Positions 12,343-24,100 of a stretch of 64,000 nt of DNA are shown here, in pieces. Location of the stretch: assembly GCA_022385755.1 (NCBI GenBank), contig MU278351.1, positions 808,638 to 872,637 of the forward strand, read 5' to 3'. Made by a program: the position numbers and the translations under genes. How positions within the stretch are numbered: the stretch's first letter is position 1; every line of letters begins with the position of its first letter. The notes beneath the pieces were generated by a model that was not told the origin of the DNA, did no database searches, and saw only the letters and a list, made by a program, of their open reading frames with translations. The DNA comes from Trametopsis cervina. Lineage: Eukaryota; Basidiomycota; Agaricomycetes; Polyporales; Irpicaceae.

Positions 12343-14066
12343 CTTGTGAGTTGCGGTGAATGCTCTGAGGCCGGTCAATAGATGTGTTGGACAACAACAG
12401 AGTCGAATTGAAGATGATGGTCGTCGATGTGCAAGACGGATTCGTGTTCGCAACATTGAATGCATATCGCTCTCGAAATTTCTCGGCCGACCGCGACGAC
12501 CTAGATTCCAAGGGCGCTCACGACTCACCAGTACTTTGCACCTCCCCCTCCATGAATTTGCCCGTGAAATGCGAATGCGAAGTCAGTCTTAGCATTGAGC
12601 AGATTATGCTAACCTACAATTCTTGATATCAGAACGAGTGTGGTTTGCACTACCGGCTACTACATCGTAGATTGATCGCAGATCTAGTTGTCCTCTAGCC
12701 CTTCTAACTTACCCCTTGGCGTTGCGCGCCGTGTCATCAGCAACGTTGGCGTTATCCTGTCCGGACACGCTTGTGGGGCAGGACTCAAGTTCACTGTTCA
12801 CCGGCATTCAACAGTACTGCCTCGCCTCTTTCTTTCCGCACACGACCAAGTCTCCAGTGGATATATGGCGGTAGGGAATGTCATTCTGCTGCGTAGCAGA
12901 GGCACAACGTCTGGTAAGTTGTCAGTGGAATGCAAAGTCGACACGATGGAGGTAGGGCGGGCTTGATTGAAGTGTGCCTATTCTGTGCTTGATACTGTAC
13001 AGTGCCGCGCAGTATTATCAGACAAGTCATTCCAGAGCTCGATAAAGTAGATGAACTCGGGCTCGATTCTTCCGACCTGAGCAAGGGATATCTTACAGGC
13101 TCAAGAGGCGGGTCTAAATATTATTCCCGCGTCTTCGTGCATAGTGTCAGTCGTTGCACCATGAGCATATGCACGGTTTATCGGCTTTACAGCAGACAGA
13201 CTGTTAAGCGTTCGGCTTCACACATTTTCATGGCGCAACAGGTTTAATTCAGGTGTAGAATGTTGACCACACTCGCCACTCCGCGTGCATGGATACGGTT
13301 GTGCGGTCTATCGCAACTCACATTTCGGTCAATGCTTTGTTCAATATTGTCACTATAATTTAGTTCTTCACAACTCATGCCGCCATCCCTGACCGATGTT
13401 CCCTTCTAGTCTATGGACTTATGTTCGGAGGGTGCTGGTCAAACGCGGTCGGAGGCCTCGGAAAGCGGAAGAGAACCGTAAATTAAATGTGGTTGCAACT
13501 TTCTCCGTTCATTGGATATGGCGTGCGCAGTGCCGGAGAAAGGGCATGGGACTTAACTCTGATGATATGTTCTTAACCTGTGCTCGCTCCAATATTATTA
13601 TCTTTGCAGCTATCCGACTCTTGGCTGAGGTCTCCTGGTGTATTTATGCCAAGAAATATACAGTAGACAATCGTGGCGTTCTGGACACAGGGCGCACGTG
13701 GCACTGACATAACCATATGCGTCTGTATCACAAAACTGTACGCTACTGACAGGGATAACATACGACATCTGCCACTAAATTGTGGGGATGCAGTGACTGT
13801 CCCAGCAGCATCGAGCTCATAAGGTATCTATTGCAGCTCAAATAATAACGAGTAATGCAACCCGCGCATAATCATAGGCCGCAGTGACTCGATAGGCGCG
13901 AACCATAACAGCTACCATTTCCAGGACAGCAGCTCGGCAGTGCCCGGTGCTATTCATTCTTGCACATACGTAAAACTAGTCTTCATCTTGCTCTCTCACT
14001 CTCAACTTCTCTCAACGCGAGGGCCGCCATATCAGACGCGTTGCCCGGTGTGGCAAGACCTTTGGA
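12343..14066. other. 1.7-kb intergenic stretch, nothing recognised
   Basis: This stretch lies between two divergent genes (PDX3 and the kelch gene) and must contain both promoters. Open frames of 60-105 codons occur on both strands but have no recognisable motifs. No repeat or RNA gene was seen. Confidence 0.4.
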
Positions 14067-17000
14067 ATGTACCCCATCTCTGACTTGACGGCGTACTGCC
14101 GTAGGACGACGGGAGATGTCCCTCCGCGGCTGGTCGTGAGTTAACGTTAATTGCTTCGACTTCGGGTGCGCATGTACTCACCGCTACGCATGCTTGACAG
14201 GGTACATCAACCACTGTGGTCGGCTCCAAAATGTACCTCTATGTATGTGAAGACCACATTGTCTCTCTCCAAGTGCTCACACGATACACCGGTCTTAGGG
14301 AGGTCGGCTAGTCTCAGAGCGCAAGATGGTCTCGGACATTTATGTGTTCGACATGGAGACTTACAGATGGGAAAGGCTATTCCAGTCCAGCGAGGATGAT
14401 GTTCCCCAGGCGAGATACTTCCACAGTGCGGATTCCTGTGAGTACCACCATAGTTTGCTTCGCTACGGTCGAAGAGCGCAACCACCCCAAGATCTCTTCG
14501 CATTGCTGTCCCGGCGAGGGGCAAGACGTCCTTCTGACAGTCGCTACCATCGAAGAGTAATTTGGTAGCCGCGGTTGGCGTTGGAATCTCCGTACTGGCT
14601 TCTCTTTTCGTGATACGGGGATATAGGAAGCCTCCTTATCCCGGGTAATCATCGTACCTCATCATGTCACAACGAGCTTCAACACATCGCGCTCAATGAC
14701 AAAGAAGAGGGACTTTGAAATACACTCAGATTGTTCCTTTCCGAAGTCATCGCGCCCCCCCTGCTTCCAGTTCATCGAATTTCCCACCGTAATCACCATA
14801 CGTCAAGCATGGATTGATTTACTGACTTGCTCTTGATCTAGGGAACAATCACCTCGTCATATTTGGCGGAATGGCCATCCAACCACAGTCTGATAACCCG
14901 GAGGACTTGTGTGTGCTGAACGACGTTCGACTATTCGACTTGTCCACCTACCGCTGGCTACCAGTAGTAGAAAACGCGCCCACTGCTCCGATACCCAAGG
15001 CGCGCTACGCACATCTATCGTCAATCACCTCCAACCGACTGTTCATCATCGGCGGACAAGATCTTAACAACGTCTGGCTGGATGATGTGCACGTCTACGA
15101 CTTGGTTTCCGGCGCATGGGTACAACGCCGAGATTACCCACGACACTGTGGAACGTATCGCAGTGTGGCGGTTACTGGAACAACTCGCGTTCGCTTGCCA
15201 CAGGAAGAGGGTCGCCAGAGCTCGCAACTGGGCACGCCGGGCACCCGCTTCAATGCAGATAAGAACACTGCACCAACTCCGGACGTAACCCAATCCGACA
15301 CCCTTCTACATCTGCCGTACTCTGCAGAGCCTACAGATGAGTACCCGTGCGACATCTTTCTGTTCAGTAACTACAACGTGCGTCCCATTGCATACCAATA
15401 CGGCAACGGCGGCACTGATAGTTTGATAGTTTACGGATGTGCAGCGCGAGCTTGAGGTTATATCACCTCTCCCCGGCTTCGACTTCACAGTTTCGGACAG
15501 ATCAGCATCCATGACGGGGACGTTTTTCCCACCGGGCCTGCGGTTTCCGACTGGAGCAATTCTCGGCACACACTTCATCATTGCAGGCACTTACCTATCG
15601 CAAACCTTCCAGTCTTTTTCAATATGGGCGCTAGACCTCGTAAGCATGACCTGGTCCCGAGTGGACCCTGGCAGTACGCTCTCGAGCACGAGCGGTTCGT
15701 GGTTCCGAAGTTGCCTATGGCCCGAGGCGAACAAATTCCTCGTTTTTGGAAACAAACACGGCAATCTCGTTGAAGACTACAATCGACGACTTCTGAGCTG
15801 GGACCATGTTATATACATTGACTTGGAGGCGTTCGGCATCTACCAACCTCCTACTCTTGCCCTCGATCTTCCTCAGCAGGAGTTGGGTCTTGCTGCTCTT
15901 GAGGAGGGCATACTGGCTGACTTTGAGATCATCTGCGACGATGGGCGCAAAATCAAATGCTCACGCAAGCTGCTTGAGGATCGGTGGCCGTGGTTCAAAG
16001 AGCAGCGACGAATATTTGTACAAGCAGCTAGCCGTGCCCTCGAAGCGATCCCCGCAATTGGTCCCCAAAGTCCTACAGTAGACGTGCGGGCTGCATCCGA
16101 CAAAGATGAGCCGCGGCCCGACCCTCGACTGACGCCTCGCGCATTCAACCTATCAGAGCCGTATCCAATCACACTCGCATTCCTCCAATACCTCTACTCA
16201 ATGTCGTTGATCACGCCGCTACAGCATGCGCCCGCCGTGCTCAGTCAACTTCTATTACTGTCCAGCACCTACGAGATGGGTCACCTGCAGTCTCTAGTGA
16301 AGCACGCGATGCATCGTGCCTTAACATTCGCCACATCCGTCGGCATCTACGGGGTGTCCACCCTATGTAATTGCCGCAGCCTTCAGATTCGGTAAGCGAT
16401 GTCCTGGTTCCTGACCAGCATAACGTTTGACCCTGTCCATTTTCTTAGCGCCCTCCGTGTCGTCATGGTAAGCTATCCGTCGGGCATGTTTCTACTGGAA
16501 TAGTACTATATTTCAATTGTGTGCAGGCATACAGTCAGAAAAGGCCGTCTGCGGGAAGGCCCAGACAAGACCGAGATGGCTCCGGTGGGGGTCGAAACCA
16601 CGATTCAACCAATGGCGAGCCTGGTGGGCATGCCGACAAGCGTTCTGCGGCCAGACCTCGTGGTATGTCAGACGCCTCTTATATGCGTGGCTCGGGGGCA
16701 GCAGATGGCGGTAGCAGTGCCAGTACCGGAAGAGGGTATGCTAACGCTCCTGGTAGGCTATGGTTGTGACCAGTAGAACGACTTCAGCGGTCCTCACTCA
16801 TTCTTTTTCTCTCCTTCTGTAGAGGACCATCGCTCTGTACCTTCTGAGAGCAATGTCGCTTCTATAACCCAGATTTCAACAGCCGGAGGCGGTATTACCA
16901 CCCGTATAAGTGACAGAGGATTTACGAGCCGTATCAATGAATTCGCTGCGACGCCGTCCTCAAGTAAACCGTTGCATCGGCGATCTAACGCTTCGCCGAA

Positions 17001-18153
17001 TGTCCAGCATCAGAAGGTCGCGACCCTGCCTTCGTCACGTATACCCGAGCCTTCGTCATCACTGGCAACACATCAGCGGGTGGAAATCAAGTCGCGTCCC
17101 ACGATACTTTCCGCCACGGCCGAGGATGATATTCTGGCCCTTGCGGACATCCTGTCCGTGGATACAACTGACGATGAAGTTGCTGATCATAGTGGAAGAC
17201 GTAAGGCCAGGCGTTCCGGATCCCGCTCCCGACCGCCGTCCAGCTCTCATTCCGACCACCGTTCTTCAGCCAGTTCTCGTCGTTTGCACACATCTGCCGC
17301 CGCTTCAGATGACGACCTTGGCAACAACAAACTTGCGTTACCTTCACCGACCGAACTTGCGAATTATCTAAATATCCTCCAATCTAGGCCGAAATACCTC
17401 AGCGATACCCCCTCCATGACCACTAGCTCGTCCTTGACCAACTCAGACACGTTCAGCAGTCCGACGCTGTCCACTCCCGCTCTGAGTCGCTCTTCTTCCT
17501 TCCAGCTCATCTCCCCTCCCGTCAGCCCCTATACACAAACTTTCCTTCCATCACCTGTCGACTCTCCCTTTGCTGGCTATGGACTCGGGGTCATTCACGA
17601 GAGCCAACACTCAGACGATGCCGGACCGGTCGACAAAACCTGGGTATACCTCAATGATGAGGAGTCTATGGGGATAGAAGAAGTCCAGCGAGAGCTGTCT
17701 CAGTCTCATCTCTCGTGGAACCGGCAGAATGCATCTCCACTGGAGAGTCGCACCTCTGATTCCGACACCATAAGGCCCAGCATCACATCTGGCAGCTCGA
17801 CGCAGAGCTCTGATGACCTCGCGTCCAGGTCTTCACCGATGCATTCTTCTCCGAAAGCAGGCCCTCTTCATCGTCTCTTCAAGACCTCCAGGGCTGGACG
17901 TGGAGATGTGTCGGATAGTCCGTCCCCTTACAATGCAAAGGCCGCAAAGGAAGAAGAGAAGAGACGTCAGAAGCAGCTTGTGAAAGAACGGCGGGATCGT
18001 CTCGCCAGGGAGTTCCAAGCAAAGGCGGACGGGCAAGCGTCGCCTTCTGATGGCCAGTCCATGTCTTCCGATGAAATTAGACGGCGCAAAGCCACGATAG
18101 CCTGGGAAGAGAGCAATGGGCTTTGGAGCGGTCCTTCTGCATGGGCACATTGA
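14067..18153 (+). CDS. MDS3: Kelch-repeat protein, Mds3/Pmd1 (negative regulator of sporulation) family
   Basis: The assembled N-terminus reads TTGDVPPRLV-GTSTTVVGSKMYLY-GGRLVSERKMVSDIYVFD, then DVPQARYFHSADSWNNHLVIFGGM. Further blades include KARYAHLSSITSNRLFIIGG and VWLDDVHVYDLVSGAWVQ, so a kelch propeller fills residues of about 15-420. A BTB-like region follows (LADFEIICDDGRKIKCSRKLL, LAFLQYLYSMSLI) and a conserved end YGVSTLCNCRSLQIRALRVVM. A long Ser/Pro-rich tail runs to TGA at 18151-18153 and contains a basic coiled segment EEEKRRQKQLVKERRDRLA. The intron 14438-14841 is 404 nt, about eight times the local norm; the others are about 50-80 nt. Yeast Mds3/Pmd1 act with TOR/Sit4 signalling in pH response and sporulation. 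Start choice is uncertain; family call is confident. Confidence 0.85.
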
Positions 18154-18471
18154 ATGGGTTTTCAGTGTCGGGATATACAACTCATCTATATTCTTATCTT
18201 ATGCTTGGTTGTGTAGTACTTCTCTTTGGTTCATTCTTGGGGTTATCTGTATTAGAAAACCATGGTTGTGTCCTTGTATGTAGAGTTAAAGGTAAAAATA
18301 CATATGTACAGAAAGGAGCTGGACTATAACCGCGAATCTCAATCGAAATAGAGCGCAACAACGCAGTCTGGATCCTACTGTCGTACATTGCTAGAGAAGA
18401 AATCCATACCATAAGGTCATCAAGAAGAGCAAACGCGAGAATGCGCTTCAAATCATCGCTTCTACTTCTAC
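18154..18471. other. Convergent intergenic, no gene seen
   Basis: This stretch is the 3' flank shared by the kelch gene (+) and the CHFR-like gene (-). It contains AT-rich sequence suitable for polyadenylation on both strands and nothing else that I recognise. Confidence 0.5.
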
Positions 18472-20496
18472 TTAGGCTTCTTGTGACGTCGAGGGGTATA
18501 CGTTACGCTCCGAGACATTAGGAGGAGCAGAATTTCCGTAGGACGGCGTAGCAGGGGAGAGAAGCTTGAAGATAGAAGATTGACGAGCAGTCGGGGTTGG
18601 AAGTAGGTCTTCCAACTTTAGTTGCTCTAGTTCTTGTTCTGATTCTCTTTCCAGAACTTCGTTGGGACCGACATCAAGGCCTCCATGTACGCCCTCTTCA
18701 TTGGGCAGGAGCAGCAGGGGTGGCTCATCAGAAGCAACTGGTACAGGTAAAGCAATGTCGGTTTGCTGTGGCTGGGGGGCTTCTACGGGAGGTGCGGGCG
18801 GTTCATATGCAGCTTGCGCCTCAGGAGTTCCTACAATGTGATTGACTACGACAAAACGTTCAGAAGCTTGTAAACGGATAGAATGATGAACACCGACATT
18901 CTTTCGCGTGCGCTGTCAAATTCAAATAACAGAGTGAGTGACGAGCATGCCAAAAGATAAAACTCGACACTTGCCATGATCTTTCTGTCTTGAGCACATG
19001 CCACCTTGTGGACAATCAGGTCTCTGTGCCACTGAGGCTTCAAGGAGGCCTTTCTTGCGCTCTTGGATCCACCATTCACGAAGACCCCACAGAAGGACCT
19101 CTGTCGCGCACATACGGCAGATGCGACTACGAGGTGCGTTGGGATCGGGTTCGTTACCAGCAACGACGCCATGCATATCGGCAAACAGGTCTAACTCGAT
19201 AAGAGGCGCGAACTGACGCGGTGAGCGCAGTATCATCCCAATGATCTGAGCATGGATAGTCAGCAAATTTATGCACACATTTGCAGCGCATGAAGTACAA
19301 ACCTCACGATAAATGTGTCGCGGGCTTAATCCTTGCTCCTGCAGATAATCAAGGAGTACATCGACTTCGAAGGCATTGCCATCAAAAATCTCATAGATCT
19401 CTCCACATTCGATTAAATCCCCAATATCCGTCAAGGCATGGAGATGTTGCGAAGGTATAGGGGCAGCCACACAACGACCAGGAATACCGATGCCACAGAA
19501 GGAGACCTGGCAGAAGTCGCACTTGGTCGTTGAAGGCGCTCTCAAAGCCAGAATATTCTCACTATAAGTGGTAGAAGGGTCAGAACATAGTATTCTGACG
19601 ATGTCGTATCCACATACCAGTTGCCACAATAACCGTGCCCGGGAGGTGAGCCATCATCAATACGCCACGCACCATCTGGATCTGCTTCAGGATCTACGAT
19701 AGGTTGTGGGCATCGCCAGTCGTACTGGTTTCCTGGAAGACAGTGAGGGCATGGGTGAACGTAATTAGGATTGCTCTGAGGAATGCTTGGCTCCGGCGAG
19801 GCTTGTCGCGGTGGGGGGATCTGCAAGGAAATGTTGATAAATCATACAAATGGGAAGAATAACAACTTGCCCTCAAATTGGTACCAGATTTATATATGTC
19901 ATCGGCTTGCATACGCTCGTTGACAGATCTTGCTCGTGATGGTGAGGCACGCACGAGAATATCGGCTATAGTCTGCAGTGCCCGTGATGGAGTGACCGAT
20001 GTTGAGATGCCACGACAAGCTGGGCAGTTAGTTCCACCATTCTGACAATGAGAACACCAGCCTTGTCAGGATACGGCATCATCATATATGTAACTCTCAC
20101 GCACTCTGACCCATAAGACGATGCAGCTAGACATTAGGGGAGTTGAGCGCTGCTTACAATACAATGATGTAACACGAAATATTACCTTCCACAGAAGAAA
20201 TGCTGACAGGGAGCGACTACTACTGGTCTGTAGACCAGTGCAGAGCAGCATCCGCATTGCAGCTCCTGATCCAACTCTTCTGCGAGTGCTTGGCCGTCGA
20301 CGGCTTCCGCGTCTGGGGCGTCGTCTGGTTCAGTCATTCTTTCCTTGAGTTTCTTCCTGGTATTGCTGCCCTCGACGTCCTCGCAGCTAACCGACGCTCT
20401 TCGTTTCAGTGTATTGCCACTCCTGCACTCCGGACCAGTGCTGGGACCAGCTTGGGCATGCTCGGGTGAGCCGTGTAGGAGCATGGCGACCTCCAT
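18472..20496 (-). CDS. CHFR: CHFR-type RING E3 ubiquitin ligase
   Basis: The first exon (20496-) has a nuclear-localisation-like SNTRKKLKERM, then the RING: CGCCSALVYRPVVVAPCQHF, FCGSC across an intron, and NGGTNCPACR, a full C3HC4 set. Downstream comes the CHFR cysteine-rich domain: HPCPHCLPGNQYDWRCPQP, GHGYCGNC, CDFCQVSFCGIG and RICRMCATEVLLWGLREWW. The extreme C-terminus is recovered only by splicing a 15-nt exon (18898-18912) giving DHAHAKEFNHIV, followed by an acidic/Pro-rich tail to TAA 18472-18474. Two introns use GC donors (19821-19870 and 18913-18974, both starting GCAAGT). No FHA domain is present at the N-terminus, unlike animal CHFR. CHFR proteins ubiquitinate mitotic-entry factors; that role here is inference from family. 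Confidence 0.87.
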
Positions 20497-21122
20497 GTTT
20501 GAGTGGCAGACAGGTGGTAGCCTCGCGTACAGAGTAGCTCAGAATGGTTCTGTGACGATCTTACGTGCTTAGCAAGGAGTGGTCGTCTGTGCTGTGTTAG
20601 AAGGTGATCAGACCGATTTGAGTCGGGCAGGCCACTAATAGCGTTCAATTTCAAGTCAGCGGCACGCTCGTCCAAATCAGGCAGGACATCATGATGCCCA
20701 TTGCGAGATGCGAATACTCAAACCATTGATGTCAGGAGAGACATGGTGGCAACGGGGTGTCTAGCTTGAATTACATCTGGAAATGTAATGAATGGTTGAA
20801 ATGATAGCATGCAACGTGAATGTCAGCTAATATGCGTATCAGAAAAGGTGCAGGAAATAGAGAGAAGCTCTACTACTAAGTAATAGCGCAGCAGGGGATA
20901 TCGTAATGTAAATTAACACATAAGCATCTCGAAGGGAGGTCACTCCATCATGAGATCCAGTGGAGACAAATAACAATGCTACGAATACAGAATGTGTGTG
21001 GGCTGGCCATGAAACTAGGGAATCGGATAATAAATGCGATGAGACAAGTGATGATCCATGATGGTCTGAAGTTCCTAGTTCGGGTAGATATTGGGAGAGA
21101 ATGGGCGGGTAATGAGCCAAAA
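20497..21122. other. Intergenic, no gene seen
   Basis: This stretch is the promoter side of the CHFR-like gene and the 3' flank of the large Zn2Cys6 gene. I see no supported coding frame. Confidence 0.5.
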
Positions 21123-24100
21123 CTAGGAAGAGAGCGAGGAACGAGTAGAGGTTGCCGTGGAAGGGGAGGGAGGAGGAACTCCTGCTACGATGCAAGCGTT
21201 CTCAATGTTGGCACGAAGTTCGCGGTATCGCCGTTGTTGATCTATAACGCAATAAATGAGCGTACGTTTCGCAGAACGAAGACGTACAAACCTGCGCAGG
21301 GCCACATTGACATCAGGTATTCAATCGGGCCGATGAGAGATTTGGAAACTTCCAGAGCTATAGTCAGGGTGTTGTCGCACGACCATAGTAGCAACGCTCT
21401 GGTAGAAAAACAATTTAGGCATGCCACTCTTGGAGACTTTAGAATATAAGCTTACCTGGAAACTTGAGACATGAACCAGAAGACAAAAAATGGCCGTCGG
21501 GCAAAGGTGACATTCGGCTGGCCGGTTATGGTCTGTAGGCCGTACATTGTCCGCTTGGCTACAGAGGCTTGATGAGTCACTGCACAAATTATCAGTATAC
21601 GAATACAAAATAAGAACAAGTGAGACTCACGCCAATCTTCTGCTTTCTTACGATGGAAGGCCAGATTTGCATCTCTGTAAATATGTATTATGATGAGTTG
21701 TAAGGTAAGGATTCAGCATCAACTCACGCAGTCACTTGAGGAATGTACCGCTGGAATTCGTACGAGATGGACATGCGCGCACTGGACCATGAAGCTATCA
21801 GTCATCTGGTGACGACTCGAGACAAATACTGTCACGTACTTGAACAGATATTCTCTCCCCTGAAATAGGAAAGCCCGTTCTATGCCACACGTATGCAGGT
21901 CCAGTGCCTTCTCGATGTTATCAACCTCCAACCATGCAGATACAGCGAACTCGGCCTTGCTGGCATTGCTCTCATTCGTATCCCCTCGCATCCGTAGACA
22001 ACTATGCCACAGGAGCATGGTGCGCATGTAAAGGGCCCAAACGGTGGATTTGGAAAGGCTTTCGCCGCTTGACGTTTGAGGGTACGATACCGCAGGTACC
22101 AGGTTCTCTCCAGGGAAAAGTAAAGCAATCTAAGAAATGCTGATTAGGCCGGTTGAACCGTAATTGCATCCGGACGTACATTGGAAGGTTCCATCAAATA
22201 CAGGTCTAGCGAGGGTATGGCGTTCGTAGCGGCCACAAAGCTCGTATAGCCAGCGACAAGGGTGACAGCACTCCAGACGACTCTCCTGCACTCATCCCGG
22301 CGGATCTCCGCATCAGAGGTATCGGTTTTCCACGCCGGAGTCATCAGCCACAAAGGGGTGAGCTCGTTGGCATGCGTCCAATTTGTGCCGAGAGTCAGGG
22401 TCCCACAACCGCAGTGAGCGGCGTTTGGGGATTGAGTTTGGGTTGCTGGAGACGTTGTGCGCGGATCAAGCGGGTGGTGGGGCGCTGACGAGAGGCCCGG
22501 CACCGCGGGTAACAAAGCTGATGCTGACGGTATGCTGGCATTCCAATGTCCGCTGGTCGGGGAATACACGTTCGTCGACCGCGTCGCTGAGACGACGGGC
22601 ACCGACCGGTTCCCGAAGCGTGAAGTGCGCTCATCAGCCTGATCCAGGGATGACATAGATAGGCTGCGGATGAGGCTATCAAGCATTCTCAGCGCGCTAC
22701 GTACCCGTATGGGGCTGTGTAATGGGTGAGCAGAAATCTCGAAAAAGGCGATCAACTGGGAGTATCGTCAGCCATTGTGACGAGCCTGAAAGGTATAGGT
22801 AGACGTACCCAGCTGGCCTGCACCAAACTCTCATCAATCCATCGAGAGTTTACACTGGCTTCCAGAGATGCTTGTGCCCTATCCAGGAGCATTAACGACC
22901 ATCTCCTACCCTGCTGGCCTGCTTCCTGTTCCGAGCTGCGGATGAAGTTGGCGCATGCGAGTGCGGCAAGAATGAAAGACGGTTGTAGTGACGTCCTTTG
23001 ACCTGGGTCGAGCAGCCGCGCAAAGAACCGCGGCACGTTGATGAAAGCGAACCAGTAATTCGAAGATCTGAAGAGAAACCTGAGGTCGGAGCTGATGTGC
23101 TGAGTGAGAGACTCGCGCAGGCCAGGCGTGAGTTGCTGAGACAATGCAAGCTGGCTATCTCGAGTGGATTGCTGGGTATGTGTGTGGTACAGAGCGAGTA
23201 ATGTGTCCCACCAGGTTTCACGGGCGAACTGCACGGAGGGGTCCGATGCTATGTCGAGTTTCTCTTCACCAGCGATAAGGACGCCTCCTGGACCTGTATC
23301 TTCGTTATCATTTTCCTGTTCCTCGACTGGTGAGATGACCGCTGAAGCCTGATGTACCTGTCGGTTGTAAGCGTGTGGCGCATACGTATATTCTTGTGAG
23401 AAATCGGATTGAGGGTGTGGAGAAGGTCCTGAATGGTGTATTAATGCTTGGTGGTCTGAATGGGCGTGCGGGTATTCTTGAGCAGGAGATATCTGCAACA
23501 AAGGTCGAAGGATGAAAAGCGAAAAATAGTTAGGACCAATTATTAATCCTCGGCACCAGACGAGACCATAGTAAAACGGTGGGCAAGAGGGGACAGGCGG
23601 AGAGTGGGCAATACAGACCCATTTATGGTAGGCGCGATGAACGAACCCAGAACCATGAATCACGAACGACTCACTAGACGTGGTGCATCTGTTCGGAGTG
23701 GCCGGGGCTGCTGTTGTTGGTGGCCCTGGGAAGGAACTTGTACATGAAGCCGCATGGGGAGCGAGGAGTACGGAACATCAGGATCTGGGTAGATGCGCTG
23801 GGGTCCACCGTGTGGAAGGTTCGGATGCCTGTCCCCATACGACGGATAGGACCTTTCCGAAGACATTCTCGTATCTGCTGCATGAGAATACGGGAAACCA
23901 TGTGAATGGGCCAATTCATGAGCTCCACGCATATGTCCTTGTCCAGAAACAGCGCGATACAGATCCGCAGGCCCTGCGAGACCCGAGCCGTTGGAATTCG
24001 ATATATTCTGAATTGTGTGCTGATGATGTTCGTGAGGAGATAGTCCCGGCGGCAGGTGTAATGTTGAGTGTGGGACGCGTTCCGAGGCGGAGCCCGGGCC

